From positions 13,729,001 to 13,793,000 of the forward strand of contig NC_064437.1 in NCBI RefSeq assembly GCF_023343835.1: a stretch of DNA of 64,000 bases, in the 5' to 3' direction. The notes under the pieces are model-generated. The model was not told the DNA's origin. It was given only the letters and a program-made list of their open reading frames with translations, and ran no database searches. Positions 39,708 through 50,831 of the stretch are shown one piece after another (position 1 is the stretch's first letter; each line of letters opens with the position of its first letter). The position numbers and the translations under genes were made by a program. The DNA comes from Lagopus muta (lineage: Eukaryota > Chordata > Aves > Galliformes > Phasianidae).

Positions 39708-41422
39708 GTAAGTGCCGCCCTCGAGGCTTTACGGGAGGGCTGGGGATAACGGATCGGCGGTGCCGGCGCTCACCGCTCCTCTCTGCTCGCCCCGCAGGCT
39801 CTCGGCTCTCTGTGCCCCACCGTCTGCCAGTGCCCGGCCGCCGCGCCGCAGTGCGCCCCGGGCGTGGGTCTGGTGCCGGACGGCTGCGGCTGCTGCAAGG
39901 TCTGCGCCAAGCAGCTGAACGAGGACTGCAGCCGGACGCAGCCCTGCGACCACACTAAGGGGCTGGAGTGCAACTTCGGCGCCAGCCCCGCAGCCACCAA
40001 GGGCATCTGCAGAGGTAAGAGCTGCCCGCAGCACGGTGCGGAGTGCCGGAGTTTAGTAACTTTGAGTCCATGTATGGTTATGCTTTGTTGTTGGTAGCTT
40101 GGCAGAAAGGCACATGACTTCAGCAGTCTGGAATGCGATTCAGTATGTCTGGGCTCCGCTAAAAGCACATAAGGAAAAGTGATTCCTGACTAACTTATTG
40201 TTCTAGCCCCGCGTCTCCGGGGGACTGTAGGGAACTTTACCATAAACCGAATTTAACAGAGCAGCAAAATATGTGTCTTTAAACGACCGATTCCCGGCGC
40301 TGACACCCTCTTCTCTCTCTTTTGCTCTCTGCAGCACAGTCTGAGGGGAGACCGTGCGAATACAACTCCAAAATCTACCAGAACGGCGAAAGCTTCCAGC
40401 CCAACTGCAAGCACCAGTGTACGTGCATAGATGGAGCTGTGGGCTGCATCCCGCTCTGCCCGCAGGAGCTCTCCCTCCCCAACCTGGGCTGCCCCAGCCC
40501 CAGGCTGGTCAAAGTGCCTGGGCAGTGCTGCGAGGAGTGGGTCTGCGATGAGAGCAAGGATGCGCTGGAGGAGCTGGAGGGCTTCTTCAGCAAGGAGTTT
40601 GGTCTGGATGCTTCTGAGGGCGAACTGACCAGGAACAACGAGCTGATTGCCATTGTGAAGGGAGGCCTGAAGATGCTACCTGGTGAGTGTGTGCTGATCC
40701 GTGTGACAGCAGAAGCTGAGGTGGGAGGGAAGCTGTGTGACACTTTAGATTGACGGAAAGAAACTCAGGGAGAAGGCAGAGGTAGTCTAAGCCCCCCTTT
40801 TCTTTTCCAGTTTTTGGATCTGAGCCACAAAGCCGAGCTTTTGAGAACCCCAAATGTATTGTGCAAACAACTTCCTGGTCCCAGTGCTCAAAGACGTGTG
40901 GGACCGGCATCTCCACCAGAGTCACCAACGACAACCCCGACTGCAAGCTCATCAAGGAGACCAGGATATGTGAAGTGAGGCCATGTGGCCAGCCCAGCTA
41001 CGCCTCCCTAAAGGTAAATACAAACATCTCTGGTGCTCCTTTTCTTTCCAAACTGGTTCAAGTAGAGGGTAAAGGCAGGACAAGGATCTCCCACTAATGA
41101 TGTCATTGTCTTTTCTTTACAGAAAGGAAAAAAATGTACCAAGACTAAGAAGTCCCCATCCCCTGTAAGGTTTACTTATGCTGGATGCTCCAGTGTGAAG
41201 AAGTACCGCCCCAAGTACTGTGGGTCTTGTGTGGATGGCAGGTGCTGTACTCCCCAGCAGACCAGGACTGTCAAGATCCAGTTCCGCTGCGATGATGGAG
41301 AAACCTTCACCAAGAGTGTCATGATGATCCAGTCCTGCCGCTGCAACTACAACTGTCCGCATGCAAACGAAGCTTATCCCTTCTACAGACTGGTCAATGA
41401 CATCCACAAATTTAGGGACTAA
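39648..41422 (+). CDS. CCN1: CCN1 (CYR61, chicken CEF-10) complete gene, five coding exons, 375 aa
   Basis: CCN1 is a secreted, cysteine-rich matricellular protein that binds integrins and heparan sulfate and drives adhesion, migration and angiogenesis. It is an immediate-early gene induced by serum, v-Src and YAP. Coding exons are 39648-39707, 39798-40014, 40335-40682, 40811-41013 and 41123-41422. All introns are GT-AG (90, 320, 128 and 109 bp), and the joined frame is 1128 nt ending in TAA. Domain order is signal peptide (1 to about 23), IGFBP (to about 93, with GCGCCKVC), VWC (about 95-164), hinge (about 165-208), TSP1 (about 224-270, [11 protein letters not shown]) and C-terminal cystine knot (about 280-354). 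Each intron falls at a module boundary, as in all CCN genes. CCN2 and other paralogues are excluded by the VWC block [18 protein letters not shown] and the CT end NDIHKFRD. Confidence 0.97.
39798..40014 (+). CDS. CCN1: CCN1 exon 2 (IGFBP module)
   Basis: The acceptor is CCCGCAG|GCT. The exon encodes the cysteine-rich IGFBP-like module, including [18 protein letters not shown] and [18 protein letters not shown], the CCN signature. It ends in phase 1 at AGAG|GTAAGA. Confidence 0.96.
40335..40682 (+). CDS. CCN1: CCN1 exon 3 (VWC module and hinge)
   Basis: The acceptor is CTCTGCAG|CACAG, completing an Ala codon. It encodes the von Willebrand C module, ending near CCEEWVCDE, and then the variable acidic hinge ([16 protein letters not shown]), the protease-sensitive part in the family. 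It ends in phase 1 before GTGAGT. The hinge is the most diverged part compared with the human protein. Confidence 0.96.
40811..41013 (+). CDS. CCN1: CCN1 exon 4 (TSP1 module)
   Basis: The acceptor is CTTTTCCAG|TTTTTGG. It encodes VFGSEP, the thrombospondin type 1 repeat ([34 protein letters not shown]) and SYASLK. It ends in phase 0 at AAG|GTAAAT. The S-x-C-S-K-T-C-G motif binds LRP/integrin-type partners in the family. Confidence 0.96.
41123..41422 (+). CDS. CCN1: CCN1 exon 5 coding part (C-terminal cystine knot)
   Basis: The acceptor is TTTCTTTACAG|AAAGG. It starts with the basic heparin-binding stretch [12 protein letters not shown], followed by the cystine-knot module ([37 protein letters not shown]) and ends NDIHKFRD before TAA. 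One position differs from my recollection of the family: KIQFRC, where Arg is usual instead of Gln. Confidence 0.96.
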   Translation, partial: KGKKCTKTKKSPSPVRFTYAGCSSVKKYRPKYCGSCVDGRCCTPQQTRTVKIQFRCDDGETFTKSVMMIQSCRCNYNCPHANEAYPFYRLVNDIHKFRD

Positions 41423-42050
41423 GTAGTATTTGGGGTGGGATGTTAAACAGAATTCTGAAGTAACCAGCCATGGAGAAAGGACCTCTGATGGAAGTGGTGC
41501 CTTGCCCATTCGAGGGCAATATGAGATATTACAAGAGTGCACTGTGCAAATGGACACTAATGCAACAGAGATTTAAGCATAGTTAAAGCTTCATAGTACT
41601 GGAGCAACTTTACTGCTTCTTTTTGGAGCACCTTTATCTTATACTGTTTTCTGTTTGTAAGTGATCTGATGTTTTATTCCGGTTATGAAAACTTTTCCTT
41701 TCCTGTTCAGTTTAACACTATGCTTTTCCCCTCCCCTCCATCTTCTCCCCTACTTTCCCAACCAAGTTGGAAGTTACATTCCTTCCTGAGGTGGGCACTT
41801 GTGGGGTGTTCACAGTGGCAGCTATTATGTACCAACTGTAGTTTAATGGCAAACAGAAATCAGTTGTTTTAAAGCTGAGTATTTTATTTATCAAACTGTA
41901 GCTCTTGTTTTCTTTTTTTTTTTTTTTTTAACCCCTTCGAACCCCTGTAATACTGGAATAAGTTGTAAATGATTTTAATTTTATATTCAATGAATTAAAA
42001 GAATTTATTTATGGAATTAATCATTTAATAAAGAAATATTTACCTAACTA
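41423..42050 (+). other. CCN1: CCN1 3'UTR with AU-rich elements
   Basis: About 630 nt of A/T-rich sequence after the stop. It contains several ATTTA-type pentamers (for example 41885-41890 and 42003-42010) and a T17 run at 41913-41929. Such elements speed decay of immediate-early mRNAs, which fits the transient expression of CCN1. The end is set by the AATAAA at 42027 and is approximate. Confidence 0.8.
42027..42032 (+). terminator. CCN1: CCN1 polyadenylation signal (AATAAA)
   Basis: The canonical hexamer is 605 nt after the stop codon, in A/T-rich context. Cleavage is expected at about 42045-42055. Confidence 0.8.
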
Positions 42051-45000
42051 TTCTTAGTAGAGAGCATCTTGAAAGGCAACAGACTTCAGCTCCTTTCCAG
42101 GACCACTTTGAATCGTCTGGAAACCAAAACAGGCTCCACCCCAGGTACAGCAATGAATGAGTAAGCTGAGTCTTTGGGTAAACGGTATTTTGAAGTGGTA
42201 TATGCAATCTGTCACCCTGTGCACTAGAAAGTGTATACAGAGAAAGCTTCCTGGCACTGAAAGCAAACGTTTGGAAGAGAGACTGAAATGTTAATTAGTC
42301 TGTCAGATTATTCAAACTGTCCTGGAATTTGCAACATAAGGCACTTCATTAGAATGCAGTGTGTGCACAGTGATGTTGAGCACTGGGGTGGAAGCGGTGG
42401 GCAGGTCTCACATTTTTGGTGGCTGCTTTCTGCAAATTAATGGAGTTCAGTGGAAGAAGAATGTTTCCTACAGTCTGCAGGAGGTAGTTGGCTTTCACTA
42501 AATTCAAATTAAATGAGCTTGAAGCAATGACTTTTGTTAATCCTAATAACCCAGTGATGAAAAGTAAACATACTGTTAACAGGAGAAGAATGTGAGGAAT
42601 TTCAAGTACTTTTCCAATAGAGTAAAAGGCAAAGCAGCCAATCTTCTCCCTTCTCCGCCTTCCCTTCCCACTTATTAAATATGTAACTACACTTCAGGGA
42701 TGGGGATGACATTTAGTGAACCAAGGGAGTCCTAAGATAGCTAGCTGGCGTGCATTAAGAAAGTGACATTTAAAAATAATCTACAGCAGGAACTGAGAAA
42801 GCTGTGTGAACCATTTGTGCTATGCTGGTTAGCATAAAGCTGTACTACAGATAAGACTGAAAGGAAACCTGCAGCACCATTTTTTCCTCCTCATCATCAG
42901 TCTTCTGGCATAAGCCCTTCCTGTGGCCTTTACTAAGGAAAGCACTTCTATAAAGCAGCAACTGATGGTGTGGTTTTGGAATTGTGAAGCACTGCCATCC
43001 GCTGCTGTGCAGTTAGATGTCTAAGTGGTTAAGAGTTCACTTCTCATTTGATTAGGCATAAATACTTCAATAAAATAAATGGCCAAATGTCTTGCTGGCA
43101 GTTAATGCTCTGCCTGAAAAAATTACAGCTGTCTCTCTTCTGCTCAGTCAAGTTTTCTCCCCGGAGGCGTTCACAGCTTCAGCTGTTTTGGAATTTACCA
43201 CCTGGCCACCAGTCTTAGCTGCACCTAAACCTGTCTGTACAATACTTGTTGACAGCAAGAGCGTAAAACACAGTGAAGTGCTTTTGTTTTTTTTTGGTAA
43301 CATCTGGCACTGAACACTTCCTTACATCACCTTTCACTGAGAAATCACATTTACTCACAGGGCTACTGTACAGATAGAAGAGTGTGCTGTGTGCAGACAC
43401 AGTGCTGTCTGCCCAGCCTGGGCCACCTCCACCTACAGGTACACCTGTGTAACACCTACCTTCAAAATGACCTAATGCAGCTCTCCTACAAATCACACAC
43501 AGCTATAACTACACTGTGCTACACGCACAGGCTGTTTGCCTAAACACGCACGTACACAAGCACCCATGGCCCCTCCTACTCCCATCTGGTATGCGGTTAC
43601 AGGTGCAGGCCTGAGGTTTTGCAGCCTATGTGCTGGGCTTTCCATGTCCTATCACGCAGAGAGGTGCATCTGTCATCTCTGCTCAAAGAAGAGTTCTGGT
43701 GGGAGAGTAAGGGCTGCACGAGCAGGACATGCAGATTTTGGAGTAACGTGTACTAAATAAAATTGCACTGTTATAAAGAGAGGAAAATGAACTACAAATC
43801 TTCCAGAGTTGTTCCTCACCAGCTGCTCATCAACAATATTCTCTTTTCATTTGTTGTATTTCAGTTACACAGCAAAATGACAAGCCCACAACTCCCAGTA
43901 TGGTGTAAGGAGTCAGCAGAGTCAACACCTCTGCACGTGCTTTGAAACGTCCCTGCTGTTCCAACACTAGATACTGCCACAAAAATATCCATGATAAAAA
44001 GAGGAGTTCCTTCAGGTGTAAGCAGGAGGGCTTACAGGTAGGATAAACGAGCACAGATATGATTTTACATCTTGGTCAAAATCTAAGATATCCAAATCCT
44101 TCCTTCATAATGAATACTAACAGAACTGCAAAGAAGGCACGAGGAACATGACCAACGAACAGAAGCTGTAAGCATTCAGTGAACGCTGCTTGTCACGGCT
44201 GCTCCGGCCAGCAGCCCCCGGCCAGCAGCCCCGCGGAGGGAGGACGGGGTCACCCGAGGATGGAGCGTGGCACGGCGCTTTGCCGAGGCTGCTGCTGCCG
44301 CCACAAGGAATTCCTGTCGAACTGCACCGTTAGGACTGTCGGAGGTCTCTTCTATCCAATGCAGTCACTTACAAGGGCCCGATGGTGGTTCCTGCTGTAC
44401 TATCAGGGTTACGTGTAATATATACATACATACGCTCCCTACTGAAGAAGGCAACACAGTGAAGACAAACTTCATGCTTCCCGAAGTGCTGCATCACGGG
44501 AAGCACACGAAAGGCAGAAGCCAGCAGAAAGCAGCGCTCCCTCACTACGTTACGCCCTTTCCAGCAGGACTCTGCTAGCACTCTCATGAATGAGCAGGGA
44601 GGCTGAAGAGGAGCAGATGGGAGGAAAAGCCAACATCTCTCTGGCATGGACAGCCAGCCACTAGTTAACCCGTTCGGAGCCTGCCACAAGGACTGCTATA
44701 AGCTCCATATAAGCTATCATGGAGCTGCAGCAAAGCCAAACCTACCAGGTTGCTCCAGGCAGCAGACCCACCTCTTGCTGCTGGGGGGAGCCTCGGTGAG
44801 CTGGTGGCACTGCTTACATGGGTGCTCACAGCGAGGGACAGCTGTGCACTTGTCCCGCAATCTGTCTCCAGATTGTGTTTCACACAGATGTGTCCCTGTT
44901 TTCATCTTCACCATTCTTTCCTCAGTGTTACATATCCTTGTAGAAAACAGCATGCAGAAATACAGGGGAGGCCATTGAGAAAGCATCAACACAGTTCATT

Positions 45001-48000
45001 CTGGAGATACCTATAAATGCATTTCAGCTAAGGAACAACTGTGCTACACTACAGCATGGTGAGATTCGGTATATGGAAAATAGAAATCCAGCCAACAAAT
45101 TTACACAATAAACACCAATGTGTACTGTCCCATGAAGACCAAAAACCAAGAAACCAAATAGACAGTATCCAGTATGCAATGACTCTTTTTTTCCCTAGAA
45201 AAACTACAGAGCTATGAATTCTACATACGCAATTTATGTTGGAGAATGTCCTGGAAGACCCCAAGGCACCATTCACAGAAGCAACCTCATGTGTCCTGAA
45301 GTACAACCACTTACCAGATGGAACACAGCAACCATCCAGAACAGAAACATCACACAAGCTCTTGTAAGGCTTTCACTCACTGGATGGAATACCTTTGTAA
45401 GTAGGGTGCACAGATTTGTGCAAATGGGAACTGAGTTAGGATAGAGACACCGACAACTTACCATCATGGTGAAAGCAGCCATAGTTTTAGTAACAGGAAT
45501 GAAGAGACTGTTATAAATGTCAGTCAAACAGTCAAGAGTGTGGTTCACCAACATTTTGAGAACACTGTTTCCACATCTGATCAAATGGAGACCAGTGGGT
45601 CAGCAGATTCAAAGCAGCTGATTCTCTGAAACCACCGAGGTCCTTTAGCAACTCAAACCAAACAGATTAGATCCTAAAAATCTCATAAAATCTAACAAGA
45701 TCAGACACTAACACAGCGTAGCCATAAATCCAGCAAGTTGTTAATGAGAACTTAAAACAGGAAGATACATTTTCCTCTATAGAAGTAGATACTTGCACTG
45801 CAGTGGAGCAACCCCATTAAAACCAATAAGGATGCCCAAGCACAGCTGAAAGTTGAAGCTGTGAAAAAGGGAGATCACAGAGCTCAGATACAAAAGTGAT
45901 GGGGATTTCCCAGATAAGCCTTCTTTGCCATCACTTAGCTCTTTTTCCGGAATGTCTGTGCCTCAGACACCTGTTCCTCACCTGTGCCTCTACAGCACCT
46001 GGAAAGTCCCCTACAGGCACTCCCGGAAAAACAGACAACTTCTGGGGTTAGGACATGATTCAGCAGAGAACCAGGAAGCAAAGAGTGGAAAGGCAATGGG
46101 CAGCTTTCACGCTTGTTTCTTTCTGCTTGTGACAGAAGTGGGACGACAGAAAGAAAGCACAATGTGATTTGAGAAATACTTTTGCCTTCTTCATAAGCTG
46201 GGATCACACAGCAACCAGCAAGCTCTCAGTGCAGTAGCAGTTTATTCTCTAAACTGAGACTCGCTCTCCCTCCTCACTTCTATCCTGCTTCTTTGGCAGA
46301 TTATTTTTAACTTGCTCTAATTTGTCACACCACCAACAGCTGTCCTGATGCAACTGATGCAAAAAGTAGCCTCATGCAGAAGGACTAGACAAACATGAGG
46401 ACTACTGCGCCAATTAAAGTCCATCATTTCCAGCACAAGCAGGAGTCAGCAAGGCCAACAAGACTTGCCTTTGCACCAAAGGTAGGTAAAGTGCTAGCTT
46501 ATTTCCACATATTACCACTGCATTAATTTTCCTGTTCAACAGTCTACTGTATTAAAATAGGCAAGAAAAGTTAGCAGTTGGGTAATCAGGCCAAGGCAGT
46601 GGAATTCTGTTTTCAAAACAACAACAACAAAATATGTTACGATACACAGAGCCAACGAGGGCAAGAAGCACTCAGTAAAAGCATCACTGGAGCAAAGCCA
46701 CTGCTCTATGGGCCAGAGAGACCAGGCAGGGCACAGCAAGGACACGCTTCTGCTATCAGACCACAGAGACAGGCAGCAAAACAACTGTCCTTGTGTTCTC
46801 CTGGTTTTATATGTCATCTGCAACTCTCCTTTCAGTTTCAGTATTTATTTTGAGTTGGTTTTGCTGTATTTCTTGTTTGTCTTCCATACATGTGACTTCC
46901 TTCCATCTCACCACAAATTTCTACCAAATAAAACCATATGCACTGCCATAGCAACATTGTAATACAAACACACAGTAATCTTTGTTCATGAAGTACACAG
47001 TTGTTTTTTTTTTCTCTCTTATTAACAGAATCTGCAACTGCATACATCAATGTCATGGCAACAACATAAACACAGATTCAAGATATTCTTTCTTCAGAGG
47101 GAGGAAGAATAAATGTTTTCAAGAAAAGTGTGTGGGATTTAAGGAAGCAGGATGAAATGTTTGTGACCAAATAGGGATGAAGTTACATCATCACAGCTGT
47201 GCACTGCTCTTTGAAGCCTGCTCTGGTAAGATGTAACACATTCTCAGCTCCTACAGGCGACAACAGAACACACCCCACCTGGCAGGCCATGCCTAAGCCA
47301 CAGCTGTCCCCACACAACACACAGGTGAGACTTCCCATCAGTGTGAAGGTGAACCCAAGCATTCATGCACTTTTTTAGACTAGATGAGGTCTCCTGCCCT
47401 GTGAACAGCTCTACTCCCAACACAAGGTGAAGCCGTGCTGTGTTGTCAGGTAGCAAGGCCTGCTCAGCTCTTCGCTCCCAGCTGCCTCTCAGGCAGCAGT
47501 TTCTGAGGCACAATCCTTTTTCCCTCTATAGAACAATTCCCAAGGGACATGAATACGGTAAAACCTAGAATTTGGGTGTGTTCACTTAAAACTCAGCTTC
47601 TGCACTGACAGGAGCATGATGCTGTTTGCCCATGACAGTTCCATGACTTATGCCTCATACCGCAGGAAGTTATACAAAAAAGGAAAAGAACCAAGTTCTC
47701 CCATATGACTGACTCAACCCCACTTCTCAGCTATTGCTATGCCCTTAGCTATGTGCTATTTTTGTTCCTTGGTTTGTGAAAGGGATGACTTCATTAAACA
47801 TTCTTCTTTTTTTTTTTTAGCAGCATGTTCATTGAGTACAAGAGGCTTTACTCTGCTTTGTAAGCCAATGGCCCTTCAGTTCAGCATGCTGTGAGTGCTC
47901 AGGGCTTCAAACCTGAACAATCTAAACATTAACAGTGCCATAACACCACATGCAAATAGCTTGTTCTTTTCTGGGACAAGCAGTTTATAGAGGAAAACAA

Positions 48001-50500
48001 ATGAGTGAGCATAGTAGGCATAAAATCAAGCACTCAACACAAGCTTGAGCTGAATGACGAAGATTAAAATATCAACACAGGGTTTCCATTCGCAGACATC
48101 ATCTGCACTAAATCAAATAGGAGTCCTGTACTGGAATCCCATGATAGCATGATTGTGATCCCATGCTTTCCAAATGGATTGAAGTCTTCCAAACAGCCTC
48201 AGCTGTGTCTTAAATTTCAACTGCTTAACCAGAAATTCAAAAGTATGTTTAAGATGGTTATGTCTCTTGGGGAGGGATTAAAAACTTCTAATTGCCTACA
48301 AAGGTATGTAAGAGTGGATAAGCCTTGATTAAATCACTAACTGTATCATTATGATGAATTATGATTCTTGCAGGACCTGCACCAGTCAACTGTCATCACT
48401 AAAGCTGGAGCAAAAACCATTATTTTGAATCATTTTTATATTAATTAAAAAAAAAAAAAACAAACTAGCTAAACTGAGCCAGAATATTCTGATTCCATTT
48501 GGGCTTGCATTTGATGAATGCCTATACTCAACAAAGTGTAACTGTTACAAAAAGCAAAACAAAAAAAAACAGTGATACAATAACAAATGGCAAATGCACT
48601 GTATTAACATGGACTTTTACTCTCAGTTCAGATGTGGAAGATGGCTCATAGCTTTGTTTGTCAAATGTCATTTCCAGCAACCATTCTATGAACAGTACTT
48701 CAAAATGCTTAGGATTTTCTCTAAGGTAAGAAAAGATTCACATCTGTAAGAAAGATTTAACAGCATCTTCATTTACAAACAAATCAGGGTTGTGTTCTGA
48801 CTCCCATGGGAGTTTAAACTAGATTTATATGAGAAAACACAATGTGGGGAAACCCTCTCATTCTATCAACGAAGACCTCCATGAGCACAGGAAATAATGC
48901 AAATCACATCTATCACAGATCTGTGTTCCTCAGCCAAACACTAATCACAATCATCCGCAGACCAACATGAATATCTGCAGCACTCCCATTCCCCTGCATG
49001 CTCCAACTGCACAGAACCACCACAGTGCTACTCCAGACGAAACATTTCCTGGCAAATGAACCGTGGCAGTTTTGCTGTTCTGCTCTTCTATAGGTGTTAA
49101 TATGAATGGCTTCAAGAGCGGTTTAAAGTAATTTGTGGCTACCAAATGAGCATGCAATAATCACTGATTAGGAAAAGCTTATTCACTTCCACTGAACTGA
49201 AAAAATATGAAAGCAACACCTATAGCTAGGAATTGCAGTCCTTTAAATAGGGTTAAGAAAACAAACACTGAAACAAGATGTGGGCAGAAGCCCAACAATG
49301 ATTAAAAAAGAAAACAGCGCACAGGTGGCTACTGCCAGGAGAGGAGAAAAGCTTCCCTGTTTTATCAGAGCTTGCAAAACAAACAGAGGAAAAAGCACAC
49401 AGTGTCCCTGTGAGGAGCAGCAGTATGTGCCTACCAAGATCTAATGTTCTTTCCAAACCTCATTAGCTGAATGTAGCTGTGAACAATAATTTAATGACAA
49501 TTTGTCTGCAAAGGCGTGAATAAACTTCTACACAGCTCTTGAACATCTCAAAAATCTCTTCTAGGTATGGCTGGCAAGGACTAGACAAGCTGGTGCTGAG
49601 GTATGGGTGGAGCCTCTGGGAGCCTGAGCCCTTCTCCATATTGCTGTCATAGCCCCCTGAGACCTCAGCATGACTTCACTGCTAGGTGCTGGATTTTTAT
49701 CTGCAATGTCAGTCACTGGCTTGTGACTGACAAACCACCTCCATGGGAGCTGTTGGTCAGAGCATCCAGCCTTGCACTCAGGTGGCTGCCCAGTGGGCAT
49801 CCCTTGCACCACCTTTAGTCACAAAGGTGACAGCCTCAAGCAGGGGGCAAAATGAAGTGGCAATGACGGCAGCAACCACCTCATGGAGCTGTTTGCCATG
49901 TAATCATGTGCTGATGACTTTGCAAATGCTTCGAACGTTTAGTTGATATTTCAGTATTTACACTACCAGGCTTCAGTAGGTAATTTCCAGATGCAAAACA
50001 TCAGCACTTATAAAAAGTTCAGTGCATCAGCACTAATGGCACTCACTTCTATTTTATTTTTTAAACTGAGACTAATTTAGAAGATGAAGCATGCCACCCC
50101 CCCAAAAAAGTGCAACTTGTTCTCTCCTTAACATGAGGCAGGATGCAACCAAGCATAAAAAAAAATAATCTACTGCATCAGGCACCCAAAACGTTGCCGC
50201 AGAAGACTGAAGTCCAAATTAAAGAAAGATCACATGCAGCAGCTTTACATGATGAAGAAATACTCTAAAAGAAAGTTGATCCAATGAAACACTAGATTTT
50301 ATCAGTAAGTTGAAGTACTGTGACTCAAATCCACAGATAAACACAAATATGCAGTATTTACACTTTTAGAAATCTGACATTGAGGTGCTATGATAAAAAG
50401 AAAAAATACACAATGTTGAAGCCAACTTGGAAACTTTACATTTGGGCTATTGACTCAATAGAGATACATGGACAGAGGGGTGCTATGCAGTAAAATCAGC
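42051..50500. other. Intergenic between CCN1 and ZNHIT6, no gene seen
   Basis: About 8.4 kb separates the convergent CCN1 and ZNHIT6 3' ends. It is A/T-rich unique DNA with poly-T at about 47803-47819 and poly-A at about 48448-48461. A small GC-rich patch at about 44195-44300 has no associated exon. AP-1 sites are at 47710-47716, 50331-50337 and 50451-50457. I recognise no exon or RNA gene. Confidence 0.55.
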
Positions 50501-50532
50501 AGATTTTTCTGGAACCAGCCACTCCCAATCTC

Positions 50533-50538
50533 TTTATT
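50533..50538 (-). terminator. ZNHIT6: Candidate ZNHIT6 polyadenylation signal (AATAAA on minus strand)
   Basis: TTTATT on the plus strand gives AATAAA on the minus strand, 171 nt past the ZNHIT6 stop codon. A weaker ATTAAA at 50657-50652 is closer. Either or both could be used; further hexamers lie beyond, near 50052. Confidence 0.5.
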
Positions 50539-50708
50539 TACATACCTAAGTATGCATTCTAAATCCAAAGTCAGGGAGGCAGTTTGGAAGTGCTGCCTTA
50601 AGTGAAGCAAACCAAACTGAACCTCAGAGAAAATCAGTTGTGCAAAAAAGATTTAATTAAATAAGGAAATATAAAAGGCTCATCCCACCCTCTTCTCTCA
50701 TAGAACTG
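50539..50708 (-). other. ZNHIT6: ZNHIT6 3'UTR (proximal part)
   Basis: A/T-rich sequence between the stop codon and the first canonical AATAAA on the minus strand. The length depends on which polyadenylation signal is used. Confidence 0.5.
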
Positions 50709-50794
50709 TCATGAACTCTCCCGAATTTCTCCTTCTTCCTCAGAAGAAAGGGACGAACTTCCACTGTCCGAGTCCTCCGCAGATTCACTGGCCT
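50709..50794 (-). CDS. ZNHIT6: ZNHIT6 last coding exon (acidic/serine C-terminal tail)
   Basis: On the minus strand a good acceptor (CCTACACCCTCAG) opens the exon. Its first two bases complete a Glu codon with the G left over from the upstream exon at 54648. The frame reads EASESAEDSDSGSSSLSSEE, then EGEIRESS and TGA. The tail is almost entirely Ser/Glu/Asp, with many casein kinase 2-type S-x-x-E/D sites; nuclear snoRNP and ribosome biogenesis factors often have such tails. The join to the upstream exon is in frame. A second AG two bases further in is possible but would shift the frame. Confidence 0.85.
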
Positions 50795-50811
50795 CTGAGG
50801 GTGTAGGACAC

Positions 50812-50831
50812 AAAACAAACAAACAAACAAA
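50812..50831. repeat. (CAAA)n microsatellite near the ZNHIT6 acceptor
   Basis: About five CAAA units lie 18 bp from the exon boundary. On the transcribed strand this is (TTTG)n just upstream of the acceptor, so it replaces part of the usual polypyrimidine tract. Confidence 0.85.

Larger units (their letters stand above)
37990..39960. other. CpG island upstream of and over CCN1 exons 1-2
   Basis: GC-rich, CpG-dense DNA starts near 37990, dips in GC at about 38810-39040, and continues through the CCN1 promoter, exon 1, intron 1 and exon 2. The long open frames in it on both strands are by-products of base composition. The size, about 1.6 kb upstream of the CCN1 start, is larger than a single promoter needs and would fit a divergent promoter (inference). 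Confidence 0.75.

Noticed and set aside
40375-40743. Open frame antisense to CCN1 exon 3
   Set aside because: Shadow of a strongly coding exon on the plus strand.
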